From assembly GCA_035384605.1 (NCBI GenBank), contig DAOOIV010000013.1:13134-77133 (forward strand): DNA of 64,000 bases. The letters are read 5' to 3'. Under the pieces are notes generated by a model. The model searched no databases, was not told the origin of the DNA, and worked only from the letters and a program-made list of their open reading frames with translations. Positions within the stretch are counted from its first letter, which is position 1; each line of letters begins with the position of its first letter. This stretch comes from Phycisphaerae bacterium (GTDB lineage: Bacteria > Planctomycetota > Phycisphaerae > UBA1845 > PWPN01). Below, one piece after another: positions 27,614 through 37,086 of the stretch. The translations under genes and the position numbers were made by a program.

Positions 27614-29023
27614 TCATCGCTCCGCGGCCGGCGCGGTCGTCGTGGCCGACCGGCTCAACTGGTCTTTCCGGAGAGCCTCCAGAAGCCTGCGGGGTGCCGC
27701 GCGTTCGGGGGGCATCTTGTGCACCGCTTGGGTCATATCGGTCATGCCCGCGGTCTCGTCGCCGCTGCAATACTTGGCGTAGCCCAGCAGAAAGCGAAGA
27801 CGGAAATCGTCAAAGCGAGCGAGGTCGGCCTGGAGTTCCTTGATTCTCTCCTTGACCATCGCGACGTCGGGCAGCAGGCTGTTGAAATCCTGCCGGAACG
27901 TGGCCGGGTCCGGCGACAATTCCACGGCCAGCAACAGACTGTTCGCACTGCTGCTGTACTCGCGGGTGGCCAGTTGCGCGACGGCGCGTCCCAGAAGCGG
28001 AACCGGGCTCTTGGGGGCGACAACGCGGGCCAGGTCGTAGCTCGTGGCCGCTTTCGCGTACTCACCCGCCTTGAGATGGGCTGCGGCTATCTCGAGGTGT
28101 TTGCCGGCGGCTGCCTCGAGCGTTGCGGCCGTCGCGATTTCCGGTTGGCGGGCAACCGGCGTCGCGACCGGCGTCTGATCGCCGCCCGCAACCGGCGGTC
28201 GGGCCGCTTCGGGCGGCGTTGTGATCGGGCGGAGGAGGCTGCCTCCCGGGGCCTCGGCTCGCCGTTCAACAGACCGCCCGGGGCCGCCCTGTAGAATCAG
28301 ATCCAGCGGAGATTCGGTGCCTTCCGGCAGCAATCTGAGGCCGTCTTCTCGGCTGCGTGGCAGCGCCAACGGTGGCGTCGGTGCAAGCAGCTTGGTACCG
28401 GATTGCGGCGCAGCCGTCACAGGGGCCGGCTCGGCTGTGCCTTCCCAGGGCAAACGCGGGAGCTGAAGCGTTTGAGATCCGCTGCCGCCCATCGGCATCT
28501 GCCGATAAGGAGTCAGGCTTTGATCCAACGGCCCGGCAGGACTCACGGGGTTGATCTGGATCGGGCTCATCGGCTCAATAACCGGACTCCCAGGCCGTCC
28601 CTGCTGGGAAGCCGCTGCCGGGGCGGCGTAATCCACCATGAAACGCGTCTGGCCCGCCGGCGGCTGCGTCAACCCGGATGCCGGCTGCATAGTTCTTGGC
28701 AGGGCGAACCGGTCTTGTAGCGGGCTTCGCGAAATGTTGCTTGATGGAACGTACGTGCGCAGCGGCTCGGGTCGATACCCATAGCTGGGCCGAGTCACAC
28801 CCGTGCTCTGGGGAAAACGCAGGTCCAGTGAATGTGGCACGCTTTCCAGGCCGAGCGAGCTATACCCACTGCCCACGTTCTGCCACCGTTGATCATACCG
28901 CTGCAAGCCCTGGGGCACTTGATTGGCGGTGCTGTTCTGCTGGGCGACGGTCGATTGACCCATCGCGCTCCCTGCGGACAGCAGCAGCGCCGGCAAAACG
29001 GATGCATAAGACATTCCTCTCAT
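27614..29023 (-). CDS. Secreted TPR-like repeat protein with proline-rich linker
   Basis: 469 residues from ATG 29023, with AGGTGG upstream and a signal peptide (MRGMSYASVLPALLLSAGSAMG). Residues ~30-300 are low-complexity, rich in Pro, Gln, Ser and Arg, without a recognisable fold. The C-terminal ~160 residues contain helical TPR-like repeats (HLEIAAAHLKAGEYAKAATS, LLGRAVAQLATREYSSSANS, FLLGYAKYCSGDETAG). TPR modules mediate protein-protein contacts. Likely periplasmic or surface-bound. The role is unknown. Confidence 0.65.
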   Translation of the reverse strand: MRGMSYASVLPALLLSAGSAMGQSTVAQQNSTANQVPQGLQRYDQRWQNVGSGYSSLGLESVPHSLDLRFPQSTGVTRPSYGYRPEPLRTYVPSSNISRSPLQDRFALPRTMQPASGLTQPPAGQTRFMVDYAAPAAASQQGRPGSPVIEPMSPIQINPVSPAGPLDQSLTPYRQMPMGGSGSQTLQLPRLPWEGTAEPAPVTAAPQSGTKLLAPTPPLALPRSREDGLRLLPEGTESPLDLILQGGPGRSVERRAEAPGGSLLRPITTPPEAARPPVAGGDQTPVATPVARQPEIATAATLEAAAGKHLEIAAAHLKAGEYAKAATSYDLARVVAPKSPVPLLGRAVAQLATREYSSSANSLLLAVELSPDPATFRQDFNSLLPDVAMVKERIKELQADLARFDDFRLRFLLGYAKYCSGDETAGMTDMTQAVHKMPPERAAPRRLLEALRKDQLSRSATTTAPAAER

Positions 29024-29163
29024 GTTCCACCTCTCGGCGGCGCCGGTAGCCTGTGATACCCTCCTGGTATCGGCACAAGGCTGAGGGCAAACGGAGTTCA
29101 AACAGGCATCCTTTACTATTATAGCCGATTTATCGGTACTTGGCCGATCGCTGCCTTGACGAG

Positions 29164-29184
29164 CCGAGGGGTTCATCCCGTCGG
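29164..29184. repeat. REP-like hairpin (CCGAGGGG family), copy 1
   Basis: CCGAGGGG, five-base loop TTCAT, then CCCGTCGG: a stem of eight pairs with one mismatch. The bases TTGACGAG before it and TCTTC after it are also found at the second copy, 37179-37199, so the conserved unit is about 35 bases. Confidence 0.6.
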
Positions 29185-29219
29185 TCTTCCAGCCCGTCTC
29201 AGCAGGTTGTGTCGGGCAC

Positions 29220-29245
29220 CATGCCCACGGCTTTGCGTGGACATG
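29220..29245. repeat. REP-like hairpin, copy 2 (CATGCCCACG family)
   Basis: CATGCCCACG, six-base loop, then CGTGGACATG: nine of ten stem pairs. It matches copy 1 at 17299-17324 with the loop in the reverse orientation. Confidence 0.65.
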
Positions 29246-29285
29246 CTCGTACTCCGCTGGAAGTGCGATGCTTGAGCCGTTTTGC

Positions 29286-30977
29286 CTAAGGTTCCTGGCG
29301 GACTGCGGATGGCTGCACGTCCGGTGCCCGTTCAACAACCTGGTCGGCATGGCGTACGTTGTTGGCCGTCAGAACGATCCCGCCGCTTTGCTCGCCTTCC
29401 AGACGCACGAACGTCCTGACCGGGTCCGAGACGCTGCAGCCGTGGATAAACGCCTGCTTCGTCTGGATCAGGCGAATCAGTTCATCAACGCCCTTGCCCG
29501 CCGCGCGAAAGCCGTCCAGTTCCAGGTCTTCGACGTCGTCGCACACAACAGCCGGGCGATGATCGGCCTGCTCCAGTTCAAATCGCACGCCCCGCAACAC
29601 CAGCCCGCGGGCATGTCGGGCGTACAGTCCGTAAGCCGGGAGCGTCCCGAACATGTAGTACTCAGGGTACTCGTCCTCCAGCTCCGGGATGTCCCGGCGG
29701 GCAGCTTCGCTTGCCGTACCGCCGCCGGCGAACACGATCCGCACGTTGCTCAGCACGACGTTCTCCGGCGGATGGCCCGGCAAGCCGGTGATCGAAATGC
29801 AGGAGCGCCGCGTCTTGGCGGACGGCTCGCTGGTCACGCCGCCCAGGACAAGTGGCGGCGGGCTCTCGGGAACACGAGCCGTCACGTTGCTGATGATAAC
29901 GTTCCGCAAGGTGCCCACCGGCGGCGGTGCCACACGCTTGTCCACCTTGTGCTCGGCCTGCTGCCTGGCCCCCAGGTAACCCAACCACTGTGCCAGCCGG
30001 ATCGAGATCGGACCGGTCACGTTGTCCATCACCAGGTTCGAGAACACGACGTTGTCCAACGAGCCACCTTCCACCATTTGGATTTTGATCCCGTTGTGGA
30101 ACGTGTCGCGAATCACGCAGTTCGACATGGCGATATTCTTGAACGGGCCGTCCGACTCCGGGCCGATGCGGAAGGCCGCACAGTAGCTGCTGATCAGGCA
30201 GTTGGTGATCGCGACATCCATCGCCGAGCCCTTGAGTGCGATCGCGTCGTCCTCGCAGTCGAGGCGGCAATCCGAGATCGTGACGTTGCGGCAATTCTCC
30301 AGGTCGATGCCATCGTTGTTCAGGTTCGCCCGGTTGTTGATCACAAGCCCGGTGATGCGGATGTCCGCACAGTCGATGTACTGCGAGCACCACGAGCCCG
30401 AGGCCTGGAAGCACAGGCCGTCAACGGTGATATCCTGACAATTGACGAACCGCACGAGCATGGGACGATGCGTGGTGTCGCCGGGAGGGTACAGATGCCC
30501 TTGCCCGTTGATGGTCCCGATTCCTCTCAGACAGATCTTGGATGCCTTTTCGGCGTAGAGCAGGCACTTGTTGAAGAACGGGTAGTACTCAGGCCCTTTT
30601 GTCTTGTCGGAGTAGTCCGCCAGTCGCCCGCTGCCCAGCAGCACGGCTTGCGGGGCCAGTTCCAGGGTGACGTTTGACTTCAGGAACACCGTTCCGCACA
30701 GGTATCGGCCGGCCGGCACGTACACGATCCCGCCCGAAGCATCCGCGCAGGCATCGACGGCCGCCTGGACCGCCGCTGTGTCCAGCGTCTGGCCATCGCC
30801 CTTGGCGCCGAAATCCCGCACGTCGAACACGTGCCTGCTATAGCCGCTGACTTGCGTTCCGCGCTCACCCCCCGCGGCTGCGATGCAGCACAACATCATC
30901 GCTACGGCTGCAGCCCGTCCAACGATGTCGCTACCCAGCAGTACAGAGGGGACACAGCTCCTTTTCCTGACTTCCAT
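29286..30977 (-). CDS. Secreted right-handed beta-helix protein, GH28 (polygalacturonase-like)
   Basis: 563 residues with a long N-terminal signal region (~residues 1-36). FDVRDFGAKGDGQTLDTAAV (~50) is the typical pectinase/GH28 N-terminal segment. The helix shows NNDGIDLENC (~219) and CEDDAIALKG (~239), which correspond to the NTDG and DDC/D catalytic aspartate motifs of polygalacturonases. The next motif reads FRIGPESDG where GHG is expected, so the usual active-site His is not in place; GIKIQ stands where RIK is expected. The family hydrolyses galacturonan-type or other uronic-acid linkages. With the His changed, specificity may differ. Confidence 0.8.
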   Translation of the reverse strand: MEVRKRSCVPSVLLGSDIVGRAAAVAMMLCCIAAAGGERGTQVSGYSRHVFDVRDFGAKGDGQTLDTAAVQAAVDACADASGGIVYVPAGRYLCGTVFLKSNVTLELAPQAVLLGSGRLADYSDKTKGPEYYPFFNKCLLYAEKASKICLRGIGTINGQGHLYPPGDTTHRPMLVRFVNCQDITVDGLCFQASGSWCSQYIDCADIRITGLVINNRANLNNDGIDLENCRNVTISDCRLDCEDDAIALKGSAMDVAITNCLISSYCAAFRIGPESDGPFKNIAMSNCVIRDTFHNGIKIQMVEGGSLDNVVFSNLVMDNVTGPISIRLAQWLGYLGARQQAEHKVDKRVAPPPVGTLRNVIISNVTARVPESPPPLVLGGVTSEPSAKTRRSCISITGLPGHPPENVVLSNVRIVFAGGGTASEAARRDIPELEDEYPEYYMFGTLPAYGLYARHARGLVLRGVRFELEQADHRPAVVCDDVEDLELDGFRAAGKGVDELIRLIQTKQAFIHGCSVSDPVRTFVRLEGEQSGGIVLTANNVRHADQVVERAPDVQPSAVRQEP

Positions 30978-31384
30978 ATACCCCTATCCTACCCTTCAGC
31001 TTATGCCACCACGAGCTCGTGTGTTCCTTGCGGCTTGATTTGTCGCGTCCTCAATTGGGCGGCGGCTCGGCTGCTGCTCCAGAAGCCGTAAAACGATGCG
31101 GCCTTGGTATACGTGCCGGCCGAGGCCTGACAGCGACGCCCGGGCCGTCTGCCGGCCTACTGCCCGATACCCAATTACCGGCACATGGTACTCTGGGTGA
31201 GGGCTGACGGCGAGTTTGCCGCCTTCAGTTGCTGGTTTCCTCACACCCCAACCATGCGCCGGCAAGCGGACCATCATACCGTCGACATCGGGCATCCTCA
31301 CCAAGGGCAATTGCCTTGACAAGCGGCGCGGCGTTCGACCCCCGGATCTGAAAAGATGTCAACAGATGCGATTCTCATAACCGT
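30978..31384. other. Intergenic region without a convincing gene
   Basis: About 400 bases upstream of the GH28 gene. A minus-strand open frame across ~30996-31322 has no recognisable domain and no good ribosome binding site. The region next to 30977 should hold the GH28 promoter, but I could not identify it. Confidence 0.4.
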
Positions 31385-31650
31385 ACGACTCCACCGGGTG
31401 TTGCGGGTGACTCCAGACAGATGGTCGAGTTGCTGCTTTGGTACGGGCACGATTGCGACGGAAAGGATTCAGACGGCTGTATGCCTCTGTAGTTTGCCGT
31501 ACGCAAGAGTTTAGAGAAGGTTTTGGAAGTCATAGCAGCAAAGGGTACCGATGCGAATGCCTGTGACAACAGTGGCAAGAGCGTTGCTGTTGCCGCGGCA
31601 GAAGGTGGACATGCGGCAGTCGGCGATCTTCTGAGGCGACTGGGATCGAA
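31385..31650 (+). pseudogene. Ankyrin-repeat protein relic with an in-frame stop
   Basis: One forward frame reads ...GDSRQMVELLLWYGHDCDGK, then DSDGCMPL, a TAG at 31490-31492, and in the same frame FAVRKSLEKVLEVIAAKGTD followed by ANACDNSGKSVAVAAAEGGH and AAVGDLLRRLG. This is the ankyrin pattern (VELLLxxGxDxxxxDxxGxxPLxxA), across about two and a half repeats and through the stop. The first repeat also looks damaged (TPPGVAGDS where TPLHxAAxxG would be expected). No start codon or signal peptide is left. It is a decayed gene fragment. Confidence 0.6.
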
Positions 31651-31734
31651 GAGGTGGAACGACGGGCATGAATGGCAAGGCGCAGCAGGGCACCCTCGCA
31701 GGGAGGGGCGTACTCTGGACTCAGCGCGGAAGCA

Positions 31735-33285
31735 TCAGGTGTACACGAACTGGGCCGTTGCCACGCACGGCCGGTCGGCTCGCAGTCTCACCCAATGGGC
31801 GCTGAAGCCGGCCGGGAACTCGTGACAGGCGTACCCGGCGGCATCGACCCTCAATTGCACATACGGAGCCCACGTGCCGTTACCCAGGAAGTCGACCTCG
31901 ACGACGAAGTCTACGGGTTCGGCCGCCCGGTGCGCCACATGCAGGCACTTGTGCTCGAAGCCGGTCATCAGATATGGGTCCGAGGGTTGGCCCGGCTGGA
32001 TCGGCGTATCCCGCCACGGCCCGCCCCAGCCCTGCGGCTTGCCGAAGCCCCACAGATCGTCAGTCTTCCCGAACCACAGGTTTGACTGCGGCTCGCCGAC
32101 CAGGTGAGCGTTGCCGGTGCAGGCCGTGACCTGGTTGCCCGCCAGCACCAGCAGGCCGCGCCACGAGCAGAAATCAGGCACGATCCGCATGTGCCGACAG
32201 ATGGGCGTGACGCCGTGGACCTGCCCGCCGTAGGCCAGGCGCGGCAGTTCATAGAACAACCCGTGCATGTCCATGAGGAACCGTTCGGTTTCCACCTCGC
32301 GAATCCGAGGCCACTCGGTGTACCATGCCTGATCGTGCGTGTGGCTACCCTTCGGCAGGCGGTACCTGGACCATTTCCCCCGGTTCAATACGCAGAGCAT
32401 AACTGACGCCCGGTCCCAGCCCGTCGCGAAGGCGTTCGCGTGATCGCCCATGGGCGTGCCCGCGACATCGTTGAACGCCGTGCTCTCGATGATGTCCCAC
32501 TCGCCCCGGCCCTTCCATTCGGCCAGGCGGCCCCCCGTCGAGACGCCCTCGGTTTCGTCGCGCTCGTGGTAGGTGTTGTTGGCGACGATGACTCGGTCGC
32601 CGGCGGTGAAGCCGCCCTTGTAATGAGGCTTGAAGCCATCCGGCAGCTTGAGGTTCTTGTTGAGTGTGAACAGCAGCTCGGTCTTGAGCGTCCGGATGTC
32701 CACCTCGAAGAAGTGCGATTCCATGCCGAGGACGTAAACCTTGTTGGCCGGGTCTTTCAGATGCCGCATGGTCGCGGTGAGCCGGTAGTCGGTGAGCGCC
32801 TCGATCGTGCGAACCTTGTTGTCGGTGTCGATGACGTGAGGCCCGACGATCATCTGCTCCGACTCGGCATGCACGAAGCGATTGGCGTATGTCCCGACCA
32901 CCGAGGCCGGGTGCTTGTGGACCCGCATGTGCTCGTCCACATAGAACAGCCCCGTTCCGCTGCCGGTGGTGGAAGTGTGCGCGGTGTAGGTGACAAACCA
33001 CAACCGGTCGGCCCAGGGCATGAGTGCCCCGATTCCCGATTCGCTGCGCGGGCCGTTGAGGCCGGCGCTGACCCCCAACCGCGGAATGACGCCGCTGATG
33101 ACCAGCGGGCAGTCCGATTCCATGCCCTCGATCTTCCGGTTGACGGCCGCATCGCCTGCCAACCTGTCTTGATCGTCCTCGGCGGCTTGCGCGGCCTGCG
33201 AAGCGCCAACCCCCGCCGCCATGCCGCCCATGGCCACGGCCTTTTCCATAAGATCGCGACGCGTGACCTGCGAATCTTTCTTCAT
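31735..33285 (-). CDS. Tat-exported protein of unknown function, propeller-like
   Basis: 516 residues. The N-terminus VTRRDLMEKAVAMGGMAAGVGASQAAQA is a twin-arginine signal, so it should be exported folded, often with a cofactor. The rest is beta-rich, with repeated aromatic and DxHxR segments (LWFVTYTAHTSTTGSGTGLF, YVLGMESHFFEVDIRTLKTE, LVLAGNQVTACTGNAHLVGE) suggesting a beta-propeller. I recognise no family with a known reaction. Start ATG 33285 has GGAG about nine bases upstream. Its 3' end lies about 85 bases from the ankyrin relic, which runs on the other strand. Confidence 0.65.
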   Translation of the reverse strand: MKKDSQVTRRDLMEKAVAMGGMAAGVGASQAAQAAEDDQDRLAGDAAVNRKIEGMESDCPLVISGVIPRLGVSAGLNGPRSESGIGALMPWADRLWFVTYTAHTSTTGSGTGLFYVDEHMRVHKHPASVVGTYANRFVHAESEQMIVGPHVIDTDNKVRTIEALTDYRLTATMRHLKDPANKVYVLGMESHFFEVDIRTLKTELLFTLNKNLKLPDGFKPHYKGGFTAGDRVIVANNTYHERDETEGVSTGGRLAEWKGRGEWDIIESTAFNDVAGTPMGDHANAFATGWDRASVMLCVLNRGKWSRYRLPKGSHTHDQAWYTEWPRIREVETERFLMDMHGLFYELPRLAYGGQVHGVTPICRHMRIVPDFCSWRGLLVLAGNQVTACTGNAHLVGEPQSNLWFGKTDDLWGFGKPQGWGGPWRDTPIQPGQPSDPYLMTGFEHKCLHVAHRAAEPVDFVVEVDFLGNGTWAPYVQLRVDAAGYACHEFPAGFSAHWVRLRADRPCVATAQFVYT

Positions 33286-33542
33286 CGACCAACTCCTGCC
33301 TGCTCACCGGAAATGAGCGATTGAACCCGCCTTGCCGGTTCCTCGGTGGGCAGCAAGTCGTTCACACGGAAGAACCTGCAGACCGACCCGAAGCCCCCTG
33401 AGTCTAACCTCGCCTCCGTCAGCGACAACCTTGTTACCGGACAGGCGATCATTGTGGTTGATTCGCGTTGGCTCATTTGCCAGAATACGTACAGTCGCAT
33501 CTCATGCGGAAAAGGTAATTCCTCGATTGCAGGGGAAAGAAC

Positions 33543-34251
33543 ATGGGTTCCCGTTGCCCTCATCTTCTTGTCGACATCGCAGTTCTCTTTCTGACGACAG
33601 GTTCTGTTCTTCCTGCCTTTGCCAGTAAGGTCAGTATCTCCAGTCTGCCAGTACTCAGTTCCTCGGTGCTGGTCGCCGACGACACGACGCAGTACACAGT
33701 GACACTCACGGCCAGCAGTGTGGCGGGCTACAACGACATCACCAGCGTCCGCATCCTCTTCAATATGACCGAGTCCGGGCCGGACACGAACAACGGCCGC
33801 GGCTACATGGCGTGGGGCGCGACTGACGCGGACATCACCAACTACGGCGGGTCCTGGGTTTTCGCGGACGCAACCGGAGGCGGGCGATGGGCTTATCGCA
33901 CCGACACGTGGGGCGGCACGACCTACATCACGCCGCTGGGCTGCTCGGTGTCCACGGCAGGTGCCGCCACCGGGGCCACCGGCGCTCGCACCGTCACGCT
34001 CACCTTCACGCTCAAACCGGCTTGGGCTCACAACCCGGTCTTCAACGTCGCCGACGGACGGCGACGTGGATCAGGGCGACTTCGGTCACTTCCAGGCATG
34101 TCTCAGCGGCACCGCCGTCACACAGAACGACCCTGACTGCCAAGATGCGAAGCTGGACGGCGATACGGATGTCGACTCAGAGGACCTCGCCGTCTTCCTG
34201 GGCTGTCTCAGCGGTCCCAACTCGCCGCCGATCCAAGACTGCCCGGACTGA
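33543..34251 (+). pseudogene. Secreted dockerin-domain protein interrupted by a 4-bp frameshift
   Basis: The ATG at 33543 begins a signal peptide (LVDIAVLFLTTGSVLPAFA) and a ~150-residue beta-rich domain (SKVSISSLPVLSSSVLVADD, later FTLKPAWAHNPVFNV). At 34054-34061 the bases ACGG occur twice in tandem. Removing one copy joins the frame to NVADGDVDQGDFGHFQACLS and a second loop, LDGDTDVDSEDLAVFLGCL, ending at 34251: a GC-type dockerin like those at 5962 and 10508. As it stands, translation leaves the dockerin frame and ends in a ~25-residue basic tail (stop at 34136). The dockerin half has no start of its own. It is a recent mutation, a variable locus or a sequencing error. Confidence 0.75.
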
Positions 34252-34259
34252 CGAGCATC

Positions 34260-34829
34260 TTGCTCTGTGCGGGCCGTTCAGGACAAATCCTGGAACTGTC
34301 CGGCTTGGCCTCTGATGCGGGGGTTTCACACACAACCGCCCGACGATGGTTATCGATTCTCGAAGCGAGCTTCGTGGTCTTTCTTCTGAGGCCGTATCAC
34401 CGCAATTTCGGCAAGCGGATCATCAAGTCACCCAGACTGTACTTCGTCGACACGGGGCTGCTCTGTTACCTGCTGCGAATCCGGAATCCCGAGGAACTCA
34501 GCTTCCACGCCAGCCGCGGCCCGGTGTTCGAAACCTGGGTGGTTTCGGAAGTCCTCAAGTTGTTTCACAACCACGGCCAGGTCCCCGACGTCTACTTCTG
34601 GCAAGACTCGAACGGGCGTGAGGTTGATCTGCTCATCGACTTGCCAGGAACCCTCGTGGTCGTTGAGGCCAAGTCCGGCCAGACGGTTGCATCGGATTTC
34701 TTGAGGGATCTGACGCAATGGAAGGCCACTACCGGATGCCTGGACGCGCGGGCTGTTCTCGTCTACGGCGGCGACGAGTCATACACACGCCAGGATGTTT
34801 CGGTGATCTCCTGGAAAGACTGGGCATGA
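34260..34829 (+). pseudogene. N-terminally truncated DUF4143 ATPase
   Basis: The frame encodes only the C-terminal half of the AAA ATPase/DUF4143 family: CAGRSGQILELSGLASDAGV, HTTARRWLSILEASFVVFLL, SPRLYFVDTGLLCYLL, then a nuclease-like EVDLLIDLPGTLVVVEAKSG. The ~200 residues that should precede it, with Walker A and B, are absent. The match begins a few bases after the stop of the frameshifted dockerin gene (34251), so the junction marks a deletion or recombination. Full-length members are ATP-binding proteins of unclear function. A TTG at 34260 is the only nearby start, and no ribosome binding site supports it. Confidence 0.7.
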
Positions 34830-34971
34830 TCTCAGGCGTGTCCACGGCGTTTCACGTTGGCCGGGCCGCATTTGTGGCTTTCGCGTTTCCGGTTTATGAT
34901 GTTTGCTCTGCGTGGGCGGGTGGTGCCGGGTTCGTCGGTGCCAACGCTCCGTGCCAACAGGAAGTGCTCGC

Positions 34972-35577
34972 ATGGCGATTCGTTTTGCATGTCCATCCTG
35001 CCGCCAGCCTATCGAGGTCGACGATGAATGGGCCGGCCAGTCTGTCGGCTGTCCCTATTGCCGCAAGGTCATCACCGCTCCGGCCGTCAGTTCCTGGCCT
35101 TCTGATCAGATCCCCATGGCTAGCCCTCTTCGCGAGTCGCCCGAGCCGGTGGTGCCTGCGTCTGGATATCCCGTCCGCTCGCCTGCGCAAGCCGCCAGCG
35201 CCGCTCCCTGGGCGCTCACCATGGCGATCACCAGTGCCTTGCTGTCGATCTTCGCTTCGCTGGTCTGGCTCGGGAATCTGGCGCGGGTCCTGACCGAGAA
35301 GGCCGGTCCCAATGCGACCCAGGAAGAGCTTGCGAAGGTCTACTCTAACATGATTGCCAGCGGGCAGTTGCCCCATTCGCCGTTGGCCACGGCGGCGGCG
35401 GTCGTCGGCACTCTGTGCGGCATCGGCGGCCTGGTGTTGGCCATTCGTACTCTCCTATGGCAGCAGCCCCGTCGCGGAATGGCTATCGCCGCCTGCATCA
35501 TCTGTGTCGCTTTCAGTTGCTGTGGCGGGTTCGTCTTGTTGACGAATCTCGCCGGCCGAGCAGCCGTCCAGCCGTGA
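34972..35577 (+). CDS. Membrane protein with N-terminal zinc ribbon
   Basis: 201 residues from ATG 34972, with AGGAAG upstream. The N-terminus has a CPSC...CPYC zinc ribbon (FACPSCRQPIEVDDEWAGQS, then VGCPYC), a Pro/Ser-rich linker, and three hydrophobic segments at ~80-103, ~140-165 and ~170-192. Such ribbon-plus-membrane proteins are abundant in planctomycetes and their role is unknown. It lies 75 bases upstream of ffh on the same strand. Confidence 0.7.
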   Translation: MAIRFACPSCRQPIEVDDEWAGQSVGCPYCRKVITAPAVSSWPSDQIPMASPLRESPEPVVPASGYPVRSPAQAASAAPWALTMAITSALLSIFASLVWLGNLARVLTEKAGPNATQEELAKVYSNMIASGQLPHSPLATAAAVVGTLCGIGGLVLAIRTLLWQQPRRGMAIAACIICVAFSCCGGFVLLTNLAGRAAVQP

Positions 35578-35652
35578 ACCAGCCGCCATCTGTCGCAGGG
35601 CGTGACGGCTGACGGTTTGTCACCGCCGCCGCGCCCGTCTATCATATTCCCC

Positions 35653-37086
35653 ATGTTTGAAGCTCTGACACAACGATTCAGCGAGGTGTTTCAGAACCTT
35701 CGCGGACGCGGCAAGATCACCGAGGCCAACGTCGCCGAGGCCATGCGCATGGTTCGGACGGCGTTGCTGGAGGCGGACGTCCACGTCCAGGTGGTGCGCA
35801 AGTTCTGCGATGAGGTACAGGCCAAGGCCATCGGTGCTCAGGTCATCTCTTCGCTCAAACCCGATCAGGTGCTGGTCAAGATCGTCCATGACGAGCTGGT
35901 CAGCCTCATGGGGCCGGTTGATCCGCGCATCCCCTTTGTGACTCCCGGTCCCACTGTCATTCTGATGGCCGGCCTTCAGGGTTGCGGCAAGACAACGACC
36001 TGCGGCAAGCTGGCCAAGTACGTCATGGCCCGCGGCAAACGCCCCTTGCTCGTCGCCGCCGACTTGAAGCGTCCCGCGGCTATCGACCAACTCGAAGTCA
36101 TCGGCGGCCAAGTGGGTGCGCCCGTCTACACCGAACGGGATCATGCCCATCCTGTTAAGGTCTGCCGCAACAGCATCATCGAGGCCCGCAAGACCGACCG
36201 TGACGTGGTTATCCTCGACACCGCCGGCCGTCTGGCGATCGACGAGGAATTGATGACCGAGATTGCCCAGATCGAGCAGGCGACGACCCCGCACCAAGTC
36301 TACCTCGTTATCGACGCGATGACCGGCCAGGATGCGGTGAACACCGCACGGCATTTCAATGAGCGGCTGGAACTCGACGGTCTGATCCTGACCAAGTTCG
36401 ATTCGGACACCCGCGGCGGCGCCGCCCTGTCCGCCAAGACGATCACCGGCAAACCCATCAAGTTCATCGGCGTGGGCGAAAAGCTGGAGGCGCTGGAGGA
36501 GTTTCACGCGGAGCGAATCGCCGGGCGCATCCTGGGCATGGGCGACATCGTCAGCCTGGTCGAGAAGGCCCAGCAGCAATACGATGCTCAGGAGGCCGCC
36601 AGGCTTCAAAGGAAGATGGCCACCGGCTTGAACCTGGAGGATTTCCTCGGCCAGCTCAAGAAGATGAAATCCATGGGGTCCATGAAGGATCTCATGAAGA
36701 TGGTTCCGGGCTTGAGCACCCAGATGCCCGACATGGAAGTCGACGATTCGGAGCTGGATCGCTACGAAGCCATCATCCACTCGATGACCCCCAAGGAGCG
36801 TCGGGATCCGAGCATCATCGAGGCCTCGCGCCGCCGCCGTATCGCCGCCGGCAGCGGGACCGACCCCAAGGACGTCTCTGCATTGATCAAGAGCTTTGCC
36901 CAGGTCCGCGACATGATGAAGGTCATGAGCGGCATGAGCATGCTTGATCGCATGCGATCGGTGGGCCACATCGCCAAGATGGCTGCCAGCGGCATCATCC
37001 CCAAGATCAAGGCCGGCTCAACTTTCAAAAAGCGCCGCGAGACCCAAAAAGAGAAGCGCAGACGCCGAAAGAAGCACCGACGTTAA
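35653..37086 (+). CDS. ffh: Signal recognition particle GTPase (54 kDa subunit)
   Basis: 477 residues from ATG 35653. Ffh binds signal peptides and 4.5S RNA and delivers ribosomes to FtsY at the membrane. The N domain (FEALTQRFSEVFQNLRGRGK, ALLEADVH) is followed by the GTPase domain with GLQGCGKTTTCGKL (~106-119), DTAGRL (~190) and TKFDSDTRGGAAL (~250). The M domain has the Met-rich KKMKSMGSMKDLMKMVPGL and the RRRRIAAGSG RNA-binding segment. The basic C-terminal tail (KKRRETQKEKRRRRKKHRR) is short and lysine/arginine-rich. The full domain set and length indicate an intact gene. Confidence 0.96.
   Translation: MFEALTQRFSEVFQNLRGRGKITEANVAEAMRMVRTALLEADVHVQVVRKFCDEVQAKAIGAQVISSLKPDQVLVKIVHDELVSLMGPVDPRIPFVTPGPTVILMAGLQGCGKTTTCGKLAKYVMARGKRPLLVAADLKRPAAIDQLEVIGGQVGAPVYTERDHAHPVKVCRNSIIEARKTDRDVVILDTAGRLAIDEELMTEIAQIEQATTPHQVYLVIDAMTGQDAVNTARHFNERLELDGLILTKFDSDTRGGAALSAKTITGKPIKFIGVGEKLEALEEFHAERIAGRILGMGDIVSLVEKAQQQYDAQEAARLQRKMATGLNLEDFLGQLKKMKSMGSMKDLMKMVPGLSTQMPDMEVDDSELDRYEAIIHSMTPKERRDPSIIEASRRRRIAAGSGTDPKDVSALIKSFAQVRDMMKVMSGMSMLDRMRSVGHIAKMAASGIIPKIKAGSTFKKRRETQKEKRRRRKKHRR

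Noticed and set aside
30996..31322. A 108-codon minus-strand frame upstream of the GH28 gene
   Set aside because: No domain, no signal peptide and no ribosome binding site; likely chance.
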